Below, in pieces: positions 36,469 to 46,044 of a stretch of DNA of 64,000 nt; position 1 is the first letter of the stretch, and each line of letters begins with the position of its first letter. The translations under genes and the position numbers were made by a program. Origin of the DNA: Verrucomicrobiia bacterium (lineage in GTDB: Bacteria; Verrucomicrobiota; Verrucomicrobiia; Opitutales; Cerasicoccaceae). Under the pieces are notes generated by a model. The model did not search any database and was not told where the DNA came from. It saw only the letters and a program-made list of their open reading frames with translations. The stretch spans positions 558,001-622,000 of the forward strand of contig JAUIHT010000001.1 in the NCBI GenBank assembly GCA_030432235.1, in the 5' to 3' direction.

Positions 36469-38415
36469 ATGGATAATAGCAGACTACCCCTCATCACATT
36501 TAAGAATCTATTCCTGGCCAGTATTCTCTTGCTCATGCCGACTTTGCACGGTCAGCAGGAGGAGTTCGAGGATGAGTTCTACTCCGGCGATGTGGAGCGG
36601 AAGGTCGGCTTTTGGGTCCTGCATCAGGATGCGGCCAACGAGGCCAAGCTGTCGAAGCTTCCCCAAGGGCAGGCGATGCTAAATGACGACCCACTGTCGG
36701 ACTTCCAACTGAACGCGCCCAAGAACTGGAACGCTCAGATGGAAATCGTGCCGGTCGAGGGGATGCCTTTCGAGCAAGCCATCCGCGTCACGATAGACGA
36801 CCCCAAAAAGGGTAGGGCCACCTTGCGGGCTTACAACACCACGCCGCTCACACGCAAAGATATCGGACTGGCGATTTTCTGGGCCCGCTCTGTGCCGGGC
36901 AGCGACAAGCCGGAGAATGTCGACGTGGATTTCGTGTTACAGATGAACCAGCCCGACTGGTTTGGCTCCATCAAGCGCGACCTGACCCTCAGCCCCGAAT
37001 GGCAAAAGTACTACATTCCGTTCAAGGCCAAGGTCAAAGGCCCCAAGGGCATCACCGCGCAGGCGGGGGAAGAGCGTATCCAGTTTCAGTTGGAGGCGAT
37101 GCCGCAGTCCTTTGAGATCGCCGGTCTGAGCTGCGTCAACTACGGCGTAGGCAACGTTACCTTCGAGCAACTCCCGGTCACCACCATTAGCTATCGTGGT
37201 CGCGAGCTGGACGCGCCCTGGCGCAAGGAAGCCAACGAACGTATCGAAAAGATCCGCAAAGGCGATTTCACCGTAGAGGTTGTGGACGCTTCGGGAAATC
37301 CTGTGCCGGACGCCCAGGTGTCCTTGAAAATGACGCGTCATGCCTTTCCCTTCGGCTCTACTTTCCACGGTCCACGGGCGGTCGGGCCGGAGTCGGAAAC
37401 CGAGGACTCCAAACAGTACATTAAGCATTTCAGGGAGAACTTCACGCGTGCTGTTTTTGAAGGCTCCACCAAATGGGCCGGTTGGAACAAGCCGACGCTC
37501 CGCCAGGAGGCCATCGACTCGCTCGAGTGGCTTCAGGAAAACAACATCAGCTTCCGCGGGCACGTTCTGGTTTATCCCAAATGGCGTAAGCACGACGGCC
37601 AGCTCAAGAAGACCTACAAGGACGATCCGGAGGGATTGCAAAAGGCTATCCTCGCTCACATCGAGGATATCGCTGGCACCTTCAAGGGCCTCGTGACAGA
37701 CTGGGATGTTATCAACGAACATTCCGCTGATCCCTCCAGTTGGCCCAATTGGATGGGGCGCGAGGTCATGGTCGAGTGGTTCAAGAAGGCCGCCGAGGTC
37801 GACCCCGGCTCCGGACGTTTGCTGACCGACAATGGTATCGCCATCACTGTCGGCGGCACGCTCTACAATCCCAAACAGAAAGCCTACTACAGCGACATCG
37901 ATTTCCTCATCGAGAACGATGCGCCCATCACCGGAGCCGGTCTGCAGAGCCGCTATTTCTGGCACCGCATCAGCCCGCCGGAGGCATCTTTGGAAGTCTT
38001 TGATATTCTCGCCGCCAAAGGCCTCGACCTGCACGTTACCGAGTTCGATATCATCCTGGAGGATGAGGAGCTGCAGGGCGACCTCATGCGCGATTACCTG
38101 ACCGCCGCCTTCAGCCACCCGGCCATGCAGTCTTTCATTATGTGGGGTTTCTGGGACGGTGCGCACCACCGCAACAACGCGCCTCTGTACCGCGCTGACT
38201 GGTCACTGAAGCCTGCCGGCAAGGCCTATCGCGACCTCGTCTTCGGCCAGTGGTGGACCGAGGCCGAGGGCAAGACGGATGCTGAGGGCGACTATTCTAC
38301 GCGTGGGTTTTTCGGTGACTACGAGGTTAGTGTCACCGCTGGCGGCAAAACCGTAACGCAGGCTGTCGCCTTCGATGAAAACGACAAGAAGGCCGTGGTT
38401 AAACTAGACTCATGA
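36469..38415 (+). CDS. secreted GH10 endo-xylanase
   Basis: Second GH10 enzyme, 648 residues. The start at 36469 has AAGG just upstream and gives a signal peptide (NLFLASILLLMPTLHG); the 12 extra residues of the longer frame do not fit. The N-terminal beta-sandwich includes MEIVPVEGMPFEQAIRVT, almost identical in plan to the GH10 at 18083. The catalytic barrel has acid/base E417 in WDVINEHSAD and nucleophile E525 in HVTEFDIILED. It ends with a small beta-domain (TRGFFGDYEVSVTAGGKTV). It overlaps the following beta-helix gene by four bases (ATGA). A His follows the acid/base Glu where most GH10 have Pro, as seen in some family branches. Confidence 0.92.
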   Translation: MDNSRLPLITFKNLFLASILLLMPTLHGQQEEFEDEFYSGDVERKVGFWVLHQDAANEAKLSKLPQGQAMLNDDPLSDFQLNAPKNWNAQMEIVPVEGMPFEQAIRVTIDDPKKGRATLRAYNTTPLTRKDIGLAIFWARSVPGSDKPENVDVDFVLQMNQPDWFGSIKRDLTLSPEWQKYYIPFKAKVKGPKGITAQAGEERIQFQLEAMPQSFEIAGLSCVNYGVGNVTFEQLPVTTISYRGRELDAPWRKEANERIEKIRKGDFTVEVVDASGNPVPDAQVSLKMTRHAFPFGSTFHGPRAVGPESETEDSKQYIKHFRENFTRAVFEGSTKWAGWNKPTLRQEAIDSLEWLQENNISFRGHVLVYPKWRKHDGQLKKTYKDDPEGLQKAILAHIEDIAGTFKGLVTDWDVINEHSADPSSWPNWMGREVMVEWFKKAAEVDPGSGRLLTDNGIAITVGGTLYNPKQKAYYSDIDFLIENDAPITGAGLQSRYFWHRISPPEASLEVFDILAAKGLDLHVTEFDIILEDEELQGDLMRDYLTAAFSHPAMQSFIMWGFWDGAHHRNNAPLYRADWSLKPAGKAYRDLVFGQWWTEAEGKTDAEGDYSTRGFFGDYEVSVTAGGKTVTQAVAFDENDKKAVVKLDS

Positions 38416-39491
38416 TGGAAATCGTCCGCTTGAAAAGATACTCGACGCTCATTGCCGTGACCGCTCTTGGTCTGGCCTCACTTTGCAGTGCAAAGATTAT
38501 CCGTGTCGATCACGTCACGGGTGACGATGCCAACGACGGTGAATCCGCCCCAGTCAAGAGTTTCGCGCATGCTGTCACCCTTTTGGCCCCGGGGGACACC
38601 TTGTCCATCACACCTACGAAGGAGCCTTATCGCGAAACCTTGCGCCTGGACATCGAAGGCACGCCGGGGGCCCCCATCATTGTCGAAGGCAACCGCGCCA
38701 CTATCGAGCTGGGCGAGGATATCTCAGACGGGCCCTGGACACAGGCGGGTGAGTATTGGTCTTACCCGACGGAAGAGATCGCTGGCAAACAGGCCGCCTT
38801 TGCCTTTTATCGCGGAAATCCCATATCGCGCATGCGTAAACCCCTCCAGCCCGGTGAAACGCCGCCGGACTTTACGATTCACGACGGCGAGCCGGGCACG
38901 GTGTGGATACGCTTTCCCGAGGGTATGACGCCCCCCTTCACCGGCTTGTACAAACCCGGTGGTAACAAGTGCGTCTACCTTGCCGGGACCAAGCATGTGC
39001 GCATTCGCAACCTGAACGTTCGCGGTGCGGCCAACGATGGTTTCGGTCTGCACGGCGAGGTCGAGGATGTCATCGTGGAAAACTGCACCGCCATTCTCTG
39101 TGGTGACGAAGGCACGAGTGCCCACGGTAAAGGTCAGGCTGAGTTCCGCGACTGCCTTTTCGCCTGGAATGGTTCCTGGTCAGGCGGCGTGACGGATGTC
39201 CACGAGACCGAGACCGATTATATCCGCTGCATCTCCGCGTTTGGTCGCGGTCCAGGCTTCGCGCTCAAGGGGGCTAAGCATAAACTCATCGACAGTTACT
39301 CGCTGGGTAACGATCGCCCCGAGGACAAAGCCAGCTTGCCCCCTGCCAGCGTCGAGAAAGTCAACTTCGTCGATATCACGGGCGACGCAGCCTTGACCGA
39401 AATTCAACGCCTGGCCCTGGAGAATTCCCACATGGCACAGCTCCTCACCTGGCGCGAAGCCGTGCTGTCCAACGGTGCCCCTGCCGAGTAA
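38412..39491 (+). CDS. secreted beta-helix protein
   Basis: 359 residues, signal peptide STLIAVTALGLASLCSA. The mature start IIRVDHVTGDDANDGESA and the block FAHAVTLLAPGDTLSI are DUF1565/pectate-lyase-like, as in the protein at 12436. The helix repeats run through HVRIRNLNVRGAANDGFGLH and VEDVIVENCTAILCGDEG. No obvious Ca-binding catalytic set can be pointed out. It is translationally coupled to the GH10 upstream, so it is likely to act on, or hold, the same polymer. Its stop lies 3 bp from the stop of a convergent gene. Confidence 0.65.
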   Translation: MMEIVRLKRYSTLIAVTALGLASLCSAKIIRVDHVTGDDANDGESAPVKSFAHAVTLLAPGDTLSITPTKEPYRETLRLDIEGTPGAPIIVEGNRATIELGEDISDGPWTQAGEYWSYPTEEIAGKQAAFAFYRGNPISRMRKPLQPGETPPDFTIHDGEPGTVWIRFPEGMTPPFTGLYKPGGNKCVYLAGTKHVRIRNLNVRGAANDGFGLHGEVEDVIVENCTAILCGDEGTSAHGKGQAEFRDCLFAWNGSWSGGVTDVHETETDYIRCISAFGRGPGFALKGAKHKLIDSYSLGNDRPEDKASLPPASVEKVNFVDITGDAALTEIQRLALENSHMAQLLTWREAVLSNGAPAE

Positions 39492-39494
39492 CGC

Positions 39495-40253
39495 CTAGCT
39501 GTTGTCTTCCCGGTTGCTTTCCGGAACGAGAGTGACGTCGATACCGGATTTGCGTTCGGTTTCCGGTACAATTTTCATGTCGAAGAAGCTGTAATTGGGG
39601 TTATCCGAACTGAGAATGAAAACCAAATTACGCTGGTTGGGTCTGTAGCTCCAATTCGCTCGCGAAGCAGTTTTCCATTTTCCCTCCCATATAATTTGAA
39701 TGACCGTCATGATGCTTCGCTTTTCTCCTGAAAGTTCCACGATGGTGCTTGCGCCTGATTTTTTCAGTGTAAATGGCTGGTCTCCGATACGTCCGCGCAG
39801 TTGCTCCTTCGAGAGGTTGAAAATCTGATAAGAACCGTAAGGGAAGTTATCGGCGTTATCATCGATTAGCCACGTGATGAATCGTCTCTTGTCTTCAGTA
39901 TCTGGATTCTTGATGAAGAGAATCAGTGGGTCTTTGGTATCCTGACTGAAATCGACTGATGCCACTGGCAGCATAACGGTTTGCCCTTCCGGCCCCTTTT
40001 CCTTGGTGTAAAAAACCAGGGATGTGGGGCCAGTATAGTCATAGGGGCGGGAACGTATCATTTTGCGCAACTCAATCTTTTGTTCCTCGTTATCGCTTCG
40101 ATAATAGATGTCGGTATTCGGGTATCTATCCCAAGCCATGGTTTTGAATGTCAGGGAGACAAGCGGCTCAGCATTCATGGATTGGGCGGTGCCTGTATGG
40201 CATAGTCTATGGCATAAGAGGAGGGCTAAGACTAGAGTGCGTAAAATCTTCAT
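39495..40253 (-). CDS. small secreted partner of the Verru_Chthon A-like protein (copy 1)
   Basis: 252 residues of unknown function. The signal peptide is KILRTLVLALLLCHRLCHTG. The mature part is beta-rich; PYGSYQIFNLSKEQLRGRIG matches PVGSYRIFNFTQKDIAGMIG of the gene at 55922, and the middle block DPLILFIKNP matches SPLLLFTKP. Both copies sit directly after a Verru_Chthon A-like gene (here an 11-bp gap), so a joint function in the envelope is likely. No known domain is recognised. Confidence 0.75.
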   Translation of the reverse strand: MKILRTLVLALLLCHRLCHTGTAQSMNAEPLVSLTFKTMAWDRYPNTDIYYRSDNEEQKIELRKMIRSRPYDYTGPTSLVFYTKEKGPEGQTVMLPVASVDFSQDTKDPLILFIKNPDTEDKRRFITWLIDDNADNFPYGSYQIFNLSKEQLRGRIGDQPFTLKKSGASTIVELSGEKRSIMTVIQIIWEGKWKTASRANWSYRPNQRNLVFILSSDNPNYSFFDMKIVPETERKSGIDVTLVPESNREDNS

Positions 40254-40264
40254 ATACTTGTACT

Positions 40265-43200
40265 TTAGACTTCGTCTTCGTTCAGCCAGCGGAAGCTGAG
40301 GATACGGAATTGGCGGCCATAGTTTTCATTGACTGTAGAGGTGCCCACAGGAGATTCATAAGGCTTTGTTTCATTTGCGTTCACATAGTCTGGGAAGCGC
40401 TGGATGACGGCTTCGCACCAGGCTTGGCCAATGACTTCGCCGGTAAGGGCGTTGGTTGCATCCCCATAAGCTCTAATGATAAAAGTATCGCTACGTGCAA
40501 CCAGATAGGGACCGAGCGCAGCCAGCACATCAGCTTGCATCAAATAGCCGGGGGCGCCCACCCCGGTGACAGCGGCAAGGTTATCATACGGAAATGGCTT
40601 GGAGAAACTGTTGTTGTCGGCAGTATCCGTCCAGTCGATCGAAGAACGAAGTGATGTGGCTGAATTGATATCGGTTGAGGATTTATCTAATGCAGTCTGA
40701 AGAGTCCCTTTTTTGCCCTGCTCAGCATGGGAGGCGCTACTGCTGACCAAACGACGGTTGACGAAGTCGGCGACTGAAACAAAGGGACCACGCGCCTTAA
40801 CTTCATCGACGATTGCAGTGGCGAGGGCGTTGAGCTGAGCCTCGGTAAGGGTATTGTAGCCGCGCCAGGGCTCATCATCATTGCCGGCAGGTAGACTGGT
40901 CCTTGAAAATAGTGCGGTATCAAGGTTGGTTTCGATACTGGTTGAACCGGATGTATTGGTGACTTCAACGCTCTCGGTGTGGAGCCCTTTGAGCAGTGCT
41001 TTCCAGGCCTTGACCGAGGTGGAGTTCACGTTGAAAGCACCTTGTTGCATCATGAAGGCGGCGGCTTTATCCAAACCTTGAGCGGAGTCATCGCTGAAGT
41101 CGATGTCGAGTAGGTTTTGGGTCGCGCTCGTACTATCTTCGCCTATTGGTAAGTAGATTGCGATGTTTGGGTTCAAGCTGCCTGTACCACCACTTATGAA
41201 AGTTTCAATGCTAGTTTCCAATACATCATTAATCTCAGTATCATTGTTGTAATTGCTTGCTTCAGCCGCGGTGAGACCCGAGAAATAGTAACGATCCCAA
41301 AGGGCCTCGTTGGCCAGGTAAGACATGTCGGCGAAGTTTGAACGTTTACTGTTTGGTGGATTCGCCCAGACATTATCAGTAGGGATGAAGGGGCTGGCAT
41401 ATGAATTGCCGATCACGTAGCTAGGGTGATCGGGCATCACGCCTACATCGGCGTGCTGCAAGGAAGCTAGGGAAATGGATGGGGTGGTTGGTACATCAAA
41501 TAAGACCACACGGGATTGCCCATCTGTTCCACCTGTTGGGTTCGGTGTAATACGGTTTCCCCACATGGCTCCATCCGAAGTGCTCTCGGCCACCTGCACG
41601 AGGCCATTCGCGGATCCTGTTTTATCGTCTATTTCGATGTCCCAGTTCGGCAGGCCTGAGCGGTCATTGCCAAAGCCGCCTACGCTACGGCTCCATCCAC
41701 CTGCGGATCTGGCGTTGAATTGTGATAATACAGGTACTGGGAAGTGTGTAGTGTCTGGATAGGTTGGTTTCTTGAAGATATCTATAATAGCAAAAGTGTA
41801 TTTTTCATCAAGCTGGTCTCCATCGATCTGACCGGTTTCCTGCAGGCTGTAGACACTGTTCGCCACATTAAACTGATAGGCACTTAGTATATGGTCTTGT
41901 TTGGGCTGCGGATTTTCAAATGAAGCACTCCAGTTGGAGGTAGAATCATCAATCAGGTAGCTGCTGAATGCGCTTTCTTGGATAGTGCGGTAGAGGAAGT
42001 TGCTGTAGGTATTAGTACGGTCAACGCCTTGTGGATTGGATGAGGCGAACGTATATTCTGTCTCTCCATCACTGAGTGCCGGCTTGCCCTCGTTATTAAA
42101 TTTATACCTGTCGATGATATTTTCGTCCTTTGAAGGGTCGGACTTGGCGCCGTAATAGTTTTTTAGATGAACTGATATCCGTTCATCATTATCTACCGTG
42201 ATCGTCTTGGCTTCAGGTAATGTGGGCTTAGGCTTGGTTCCAAGTTTCCAGGCGGGCTGTGTGCCCAGATCAATCATATCGAAAAACAGACCTCCATCCT
42301 GGTTCCAGCCAAATGACATGGGCAATCCGATTTCCTCCGCATCTTGTGGGCTGGAGTTATTCAGGGAAATCAGGCGTAATTCACCAGGCCTGAGAGTAAT
42401 TCGCTGATTTCCGGAGGGGTTCTTGGTGCCATCGCTAGTAAGTATGAAATTGCCCCATACGGGATTGTTCAAATCACCGATGGAGGAGTTGGGGACATCG
42501 CTAAAACTTCCTCCGTAGTTTTGGAGAAGAAAATACTCGAAGCCATAATAGCCATAGTTGATTTCGCCAGTAATCGTTTCCTCATCGCTGATAGCGACAT
42601 CCTTATACTTGGTGAATTTTAGGAACACAGGCATTGACTGCAGAAGTACTTTAAATCCCTTGAATTCAAGATTCACATTATAGGGATTGTATATTACTCC
42701 CACATAATCGATGCATAGCCCCAACTCATGGCTGCCTGATCTGCGCTTGAGACTGAAAATATAAGTTGAGCGCAACAAAAGAGGTGCCAATTGAGATTCA
42801 ACGGAACGCAGCACAAAGTCACTCGGATTGTTATTGTTTACATGCTGTGAGTAATGGTTGTCCCAGTCGCTCGTGATTTCATTGCCTGTGTCCGTGTGGA
42901 CCTGGGCTGGGATCGTGTCGTTGACTTGAACTCCGTCGGGCATGTTCGGGCGATGTGCTTGGGCCAGCAGGGTGGGTGAAGTTTCTGATTGATCCACTTT
43001 CCGGTATAACTGGTAGAAACTACGCAGTAATTGCCAGGTGGGACCGCGGAAAATAAGTGGTTCGGTACTCGCCCCTCCCTGATGCGTATCGCCCGTGTCC
43101 TCCGCAAAGAGAAAACCTAAAAGTAGGTTTGAGTTGCCGAAGTAGTCCGGATTGACCGTACCTCTGGTATCAAGGCGATGATTATAATCATCGCTGTTGA

Positions 43201-44287
43201 TGAGGCTGGAGCTTTGGAAGGCCTCGTCGCTGATTTCGAAGGCCAGGGAGAGGTCTTTTTTGAGGCCACCGTTTTTGACGTCGGCGAGGACGCCGGCGGA
43301 GTAGGGGGTCAGATCGTGGAAGGCGGCGCGGCTGGCATTGTTGTATTTATCCTGGAGATTGAGTGCGGAGCTGGCGGCGAGGAGGTCACCTGTGGAATTG
43401 AAGCGGCCGATACTGGCATCTGAGAAGTCGGTGTAAAAGCTGGCGAAGTTGTCGCTGTCGTCATCGTTGACCTCCTCGATGCCGTGGCGCAGGGCGATGG
43501 ATTGCCGGGTACGGCGTTTCATCCAGTCGCCGGGGTCGAGCTCATCGTCGTCGTAGGGGTTGGTCAGGTTGATGCGCGCTTTGACGCTCTCGTCGCTGAC
43601 CCAGTACGCGTAGTTGCCGGCGAAACCGGCGGTGGCGGGCAGAGAGACCTTGGGCACGCGCACGCCTTGATGTGTGGGGTCCGAGGGGTCATCGTCCTGA
43701 AACTTCACGCTGCCGGAGCCAAGGAGCAGGGCAGTGCTCTCATCGTCGTCGTAACCGGCGATGTCCTGCTCGACATCCGTCATGAGGGTAAGCTCGGTGT
43801 CGGTTTTGGTGGGGTCGCCGGATACAAGCCAGCCGACGAAGGCGCTTTCGTAATCGGTTTTCTCGCTGGTGTTGCGGCCTTGGCGAGTGACCTCGGTATC
43901 GTCACTATTGAAGTCCTTGGTGTTCCAGACACCGACCCAGTGTTTTTTTTCGGGGCTGACTTCATACGCGAGGAAGTCGCTGGCATCGCCTTCAAGGATA
44001 TCGGCGGTGGCGGTCACGCGTTGGTCGGGGCCGGCGTAGCTCTGGAGTTTGCCCAGCGCGGTCATCAGTGCCAGTTCGGCATTTTGCCGGGCTGTGAGCA
44101 TGGCCTTGGCCTGGGTGGCGTTGTGTGTCTCCAGGCTGACGAGGGCGGCCAGGCTAAGCATTAACAATAACACAAAACCGACCAGGACCATGGAGAGGAT
44201 CAAGGCAAACCCATTGGGTCGGGGCATCGCTCGTCCAGGCTGCGGCTGCCTTGCTGTAAAAGCTTGCTTCATTATCAGGGTATTCAA
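40265..44287 (-). CDS. Verru_Chthon cassette A-like giant pseudopilin-type protein (copy 1)
   Basis: 1340 residues. The N-terminus has a prepilin-like segment, PRPNGFALILSMVLVGFVLL, with no Glu at mature position 5, as in GspK-type tip pseudopilins. ARQNAELALMTALGKLQ and GPDQRV follow. The C-terminal part keeps SLASLQHADVGV, AFNVNSTSVKAWKALLKG, ARGPFVSVADFVNRR, LARSDTFIIRAYGDA-like and AWCEAVIQRFPDYV blocks. These fit Verru_Chthon cassette protein A as I know it; cassette proteins B, C and D are not adjacent. The middle (about 41100-43190) is more AT-rich and less conserved. An alternative Met lies at 44272. The gene is preceded by a promoter-like element at 44375-44391. Confidence 0.75.
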   Translation of the reverse strand: MNTLIMKQAFTARQPQPGRAMPRPNGFALILSMVLVGFVLLLMLSLAALVSLETHNATQAKAMLTARQNAELALMTALGKLQSYAGPDQRVTATADILEGDASDFLAYEVSPEKKHWVGVWNTKDFNSDDTEVTRQGRNTSEKTDYESAFVGWLVSGDPTKTDTELTLMTDVEQDIAGYDDDESTALLLGSGSVKFQDDDPSDPTHQGVRVPKVSLPATAGFAGNYAYWVSDESVKARINLTNPYDDDELDPGDWMKRRTRQSIALRHGIEEVNDDDSDNFASFYTDFSDASIGRFNSTGDLLAASSALNLQDKYNNASRAAFHDLTPYSAGVLADVKNGGLKKDLSLAFEISDEAFQSSSLINSDDYNHRLDTRGTVNPDYFGNSNLLLGFLFAEDTGDTHQGGASTEPLIFRGPTWQLLRSFYQLYRKVDQSETSPTLLAQAHRPNMPDGVQVNDTIPAQVHTDTGNEITSDWDNHYSQHVNNNNPSDFVLRSVESQLAPLLLRSTYIFSLKRRSGSHELGLCIDYVGVIYNPYNVNLEFKGFKVLLQSMPVFLKFTKYKDVAISDEETITGEINYGYYGFEYFLLQNYGGSFSDVPNSSIGDLNNPVWGNFILTSDGTKNPSGNQRITLRPGELRLISLNNSSPQDAEEIGLPMSFGWNQDGGLFFDMIDLGTQPAWKLGTKPKPTLPEAKTITVDNDERISVHLKNYYGAKSDPSKDENIIDRYKFNNEGKPALSDGETEYTFASSNPQGVDRTNTYSNFLYRTIQESAFSSYLIDDSTSNWSASFENPQPKQDHILSAYQFNVANSVYSLQETGQIDGDQLDEKYTFAIIDIFKKPTYPDTTHFPVPVLSQFNARSAGGWSRSVGGFGNDRSGLPNWDIEIDDKTGSANGLVQVAESTSDGAMWGNRITPNPTGGTDGQSRVVLFDVPTTPSISLASLQHADVGVMPDHPSYVIGNSYASPFIPTDNVWANPPNSKRSNFADMSYLANEALWDRYYFSGLTAAEASNYNNDTEINDVLETSIETFISGGTGSLNPNIAIYLPIGEDSTSATQNLLDIDFSDDSAQGLDKAAAFMMQQGAFNVNSTSVKAWKALLKGLHTESVEVTNTSGSTSIETNLDTALFSRTSLPAGNDDEPWRGYNTLTEAQLNALATAIVDEVKARGPFVSVADFVNRRLVSSSASHAEQGKKGTLQTALDKSSTDINSATSLRSSIDWTDTADNNSFSKPFPYDNLAAVTGVGAPGYLMQADVLAALGPYLVARSDTFIIRAYGDATNALTGEVIGQAWCEAVIQRFPDYVNANETKPYESPVGTSTVNENYGRQFRILSFRWLNEDEV

Positions 44288-44374
44288 GAAGGGGTATCCT
44301 TGAGAATTATTATCAACAACATATGCCTTCCAGTTATCTGGCGCAAGTCCGGCGTATCCAAAGAAACAGTATTC

Positions 44375-44391
44375 AATATTACAAAACCGAC
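44375..44391 (-). promoter_or_regulatory. promoter-like element before the Verru_Chthon A-like gene
   Basis: GTCGGTTTTGTAATATT on the minus strand, 87 bp before the start codon. TGCCAA occurs at a -35-like distance upstream, as at 29957-29962, and CGAT before the GTC is shared with the AraC-gene copy. Confidence 0.5.
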
Positions 44392-44626
44392 ATCGCGGTT
44401 GGCAGGATGTAGTGACGTGGCACTTATCCGATGTTTATCGCGTCCGAAGCCGTCTGTTGCGGCCCGTTTTTGGGTGACTCCAGGCACTCATCTACCATCG
44501 AAATATTGAGCCCGGACTTTAATGAGTGATTGCTTTGTTTTGGCTGCTGCTTCATTTTTGGGAAACGGCTTAGGCTTTTGTGTGGACATTGAGAGCGCTC
44601 CAAATTTATACCTCAAACTATGATTA

Positions 44627-44640
44627 CTAAAACGTTATAC
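44627..44640. promoter_or_regulatory. LacI-like operator before the ADP-ribosylglycohydrolase gene
   Basis: CTAAAACGTTATAC matches the CTATAACGTTATAG consensus at 12 of 14 positions, 15 bp before the ATG at 44656. If translation began at 44620 the site would lie inside the coding region, which favours the later start. Confidence 0.45.
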
Positions 44641-44655
44641 AAAGAGTTGTTGACG

Positions 44656-46044
44656 ATGACCGCCCGGGATAAAGTTGAGCAGGGCTACGATTTGGATCTG
44701 GAGGTTTTTGACCAAGCTGTCGCCAAGGCGGCGGATTCACTCGACGCACTGGATAAGCTTGCGGACGACCTTCTTGTTTTGCCGTTTCGCAAGGACTGGC
44801 CCTACGAGGAGCCCAACGACTGGCCGTGCATTCGCGCGGCTATGGGCGATGGCGCAAAGGAGGGCTATCTGGCCTCGCCGGACTTGGAGCAGGCCGATGT
44901 ACGGGTACGGGCTGCCTTTGTGGCTTCCGTTTGTGGGTGCATACTGGGTAAGCCCATTGAGGTCCGGCCGACGCTGGATGAGTTGAAGCAGGCTTTTGAG
45001 CCTCTCGGAGAATGGCCCATCCGCGACTACGTTACCGAAGCCTGCAGCAAGGCACTGGGACGCTGGCACTGGACCATGCCTTACACCACGCGTGGTAATA
45101 TTACCCACGCCTTTCCCGATGACGACATCAATTACACGGTGCTCGGGATGGTCCTGCTGGAAAAGTACGGTATCGGCCTGAATGTCGAAAATGTGCGCCA
45201 GGAGTGGGGCATGAATATCCCGCCCTTCTTCACCTGGGGGCCGGAGCGCATCCAAATCATTAACACCGCGCTGCACTCCGTGCGTGGGGGCGATCGTGAA
45301 ATCACGTCGCGCTGGACCAATACACTTAATCCCGGCAGTGAGCTTTGCGGCGCCGTCATTCGGGCGGACGCCTACGGCTATGCCTGTCCGGGCAACCCCA
45401 TGCTCGCTTCGCGTCTGGCCTGGGTCGACGCCAGCTTCACGCATTTACGTACGGGCATCTACGCCACGCAGTATGTTGCCGCCGTTATCGCGTTGTGTTT
45501 CCTCCTGGACGGCACCGAGCTTGGCAACGACCGCCTGATGCCCTTTGAACAGGCGCTCGACTATATTCCGCAAAACACGCGCTTTAGCCATATTGTGCGT
45601 GATTCGCTGGAGCGTGTTCGCTGCAGCGATGACTGGCTCGAAGGCTACGGAAGCATCCACGAAAAATACAAGGAGTACGCCCATTGCCAAGTGTATCAGG
45701 AAATCGGCACCTTGATGAATACGCTCAAGTTTGCCGAGGATGTCGGCGATGGCATTTGCAAGCAGGTCTGTCAGGGCAACGACACGGACAGCTTCGGCGC
45801 CACGTCAGGCTCCATCCTCGGTGTGTTCTTCGGCCCCGGTCACCTGGAGGAGCGTTGGACGCAACCACTCAACAACGAAATCCACACCATGCTGGCTGAT
45901 TTCTATGAGCAGAATCTCACGCGCCTGGCCGAACGCATGGGGCGACTTCCCGCGCATATCCACGAGCAGGTCGAACACGGCCAAAGCTCCGCAACGCCAC
46001 AAGATGAAGGCGGCATGGAAGCGCCCAACGAAATCGGAAGTTAG
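44656..46044 (+). CDS. ADP-ribosylglycohydrolase (DraG/ARH) family protein
   Basis: 462 residues from ATG 44656; an ATG at 44620 adds 12 residues and would place the operator-like palindrome inside the gene. Family marks are VASVCGCILGKPIEV near the start of the domain, the acidic metal site FPDDDINYTVLGMVLLEKYG, and GNDTDSFGATSGSILGVFFG near the end. Enzymes of this fold use two Mg2+ ions to cut N- or O-glycosidic bonds of ADP-ribose, yet members inside sugar clusters have been proposed to act on other glycosides. No signal peptide. The stop overlaps the stop of the convergent GH78-like gene by four bases. Confidence 0.85.
   Translation: MTARDKVEQGYDLDLEVFDQAVAKAADSLDALDKLADDLLVLPFRKDWPYEEPNDWPCIRAAMGDGAKEGYLASPDLEQADVRVRAAFVASVCGCILGKPIEVRPTLDELKQAFEPLGEWPIRDYVTEACSKALGRWHWTMPYTTRGNITHAFPDDDINYTVLGMVLLEKYGIGLNVENVRQEWGMNIPPFFTWGPERIQIINTALHSVRGGDREITSRWTNTLNPGSELCGAVIRADAYGYACPGNPMLASRLAWVDASFTHLRTGIYATQYVAAVIALCFLLDGTELGNDRLMPFEQALDYIPQNTRFSHIVRDSLERVRCSDDWLEGYGSIHEKYKEYAHCQVYQEIGTLMNTLKFAEDVGDGICKQVCQGNDTDSFGATSGSILGVFFGPGHLEERWTQPLNNEIHTMLADFYEQNLTRLAERMGRLPAHIHEQVEHGQSSATPQDEGGMEAPNEIGS

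Larger units (their letters stand above)
44288..44655. other. divergent regulatory region (368 bp, no gene)
   Basis: Region between the Verru_Chthon A-like gene (minus) and the ADP-ribosylglycohydrolase gene (plus). It holds the promoter-like element at 44375-44391 reading left and the LacI-like palindrome at 44627-44640 close to the right-hand gene. No small open frame with a convincing start or domain is seen. Confidence 0.6.
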
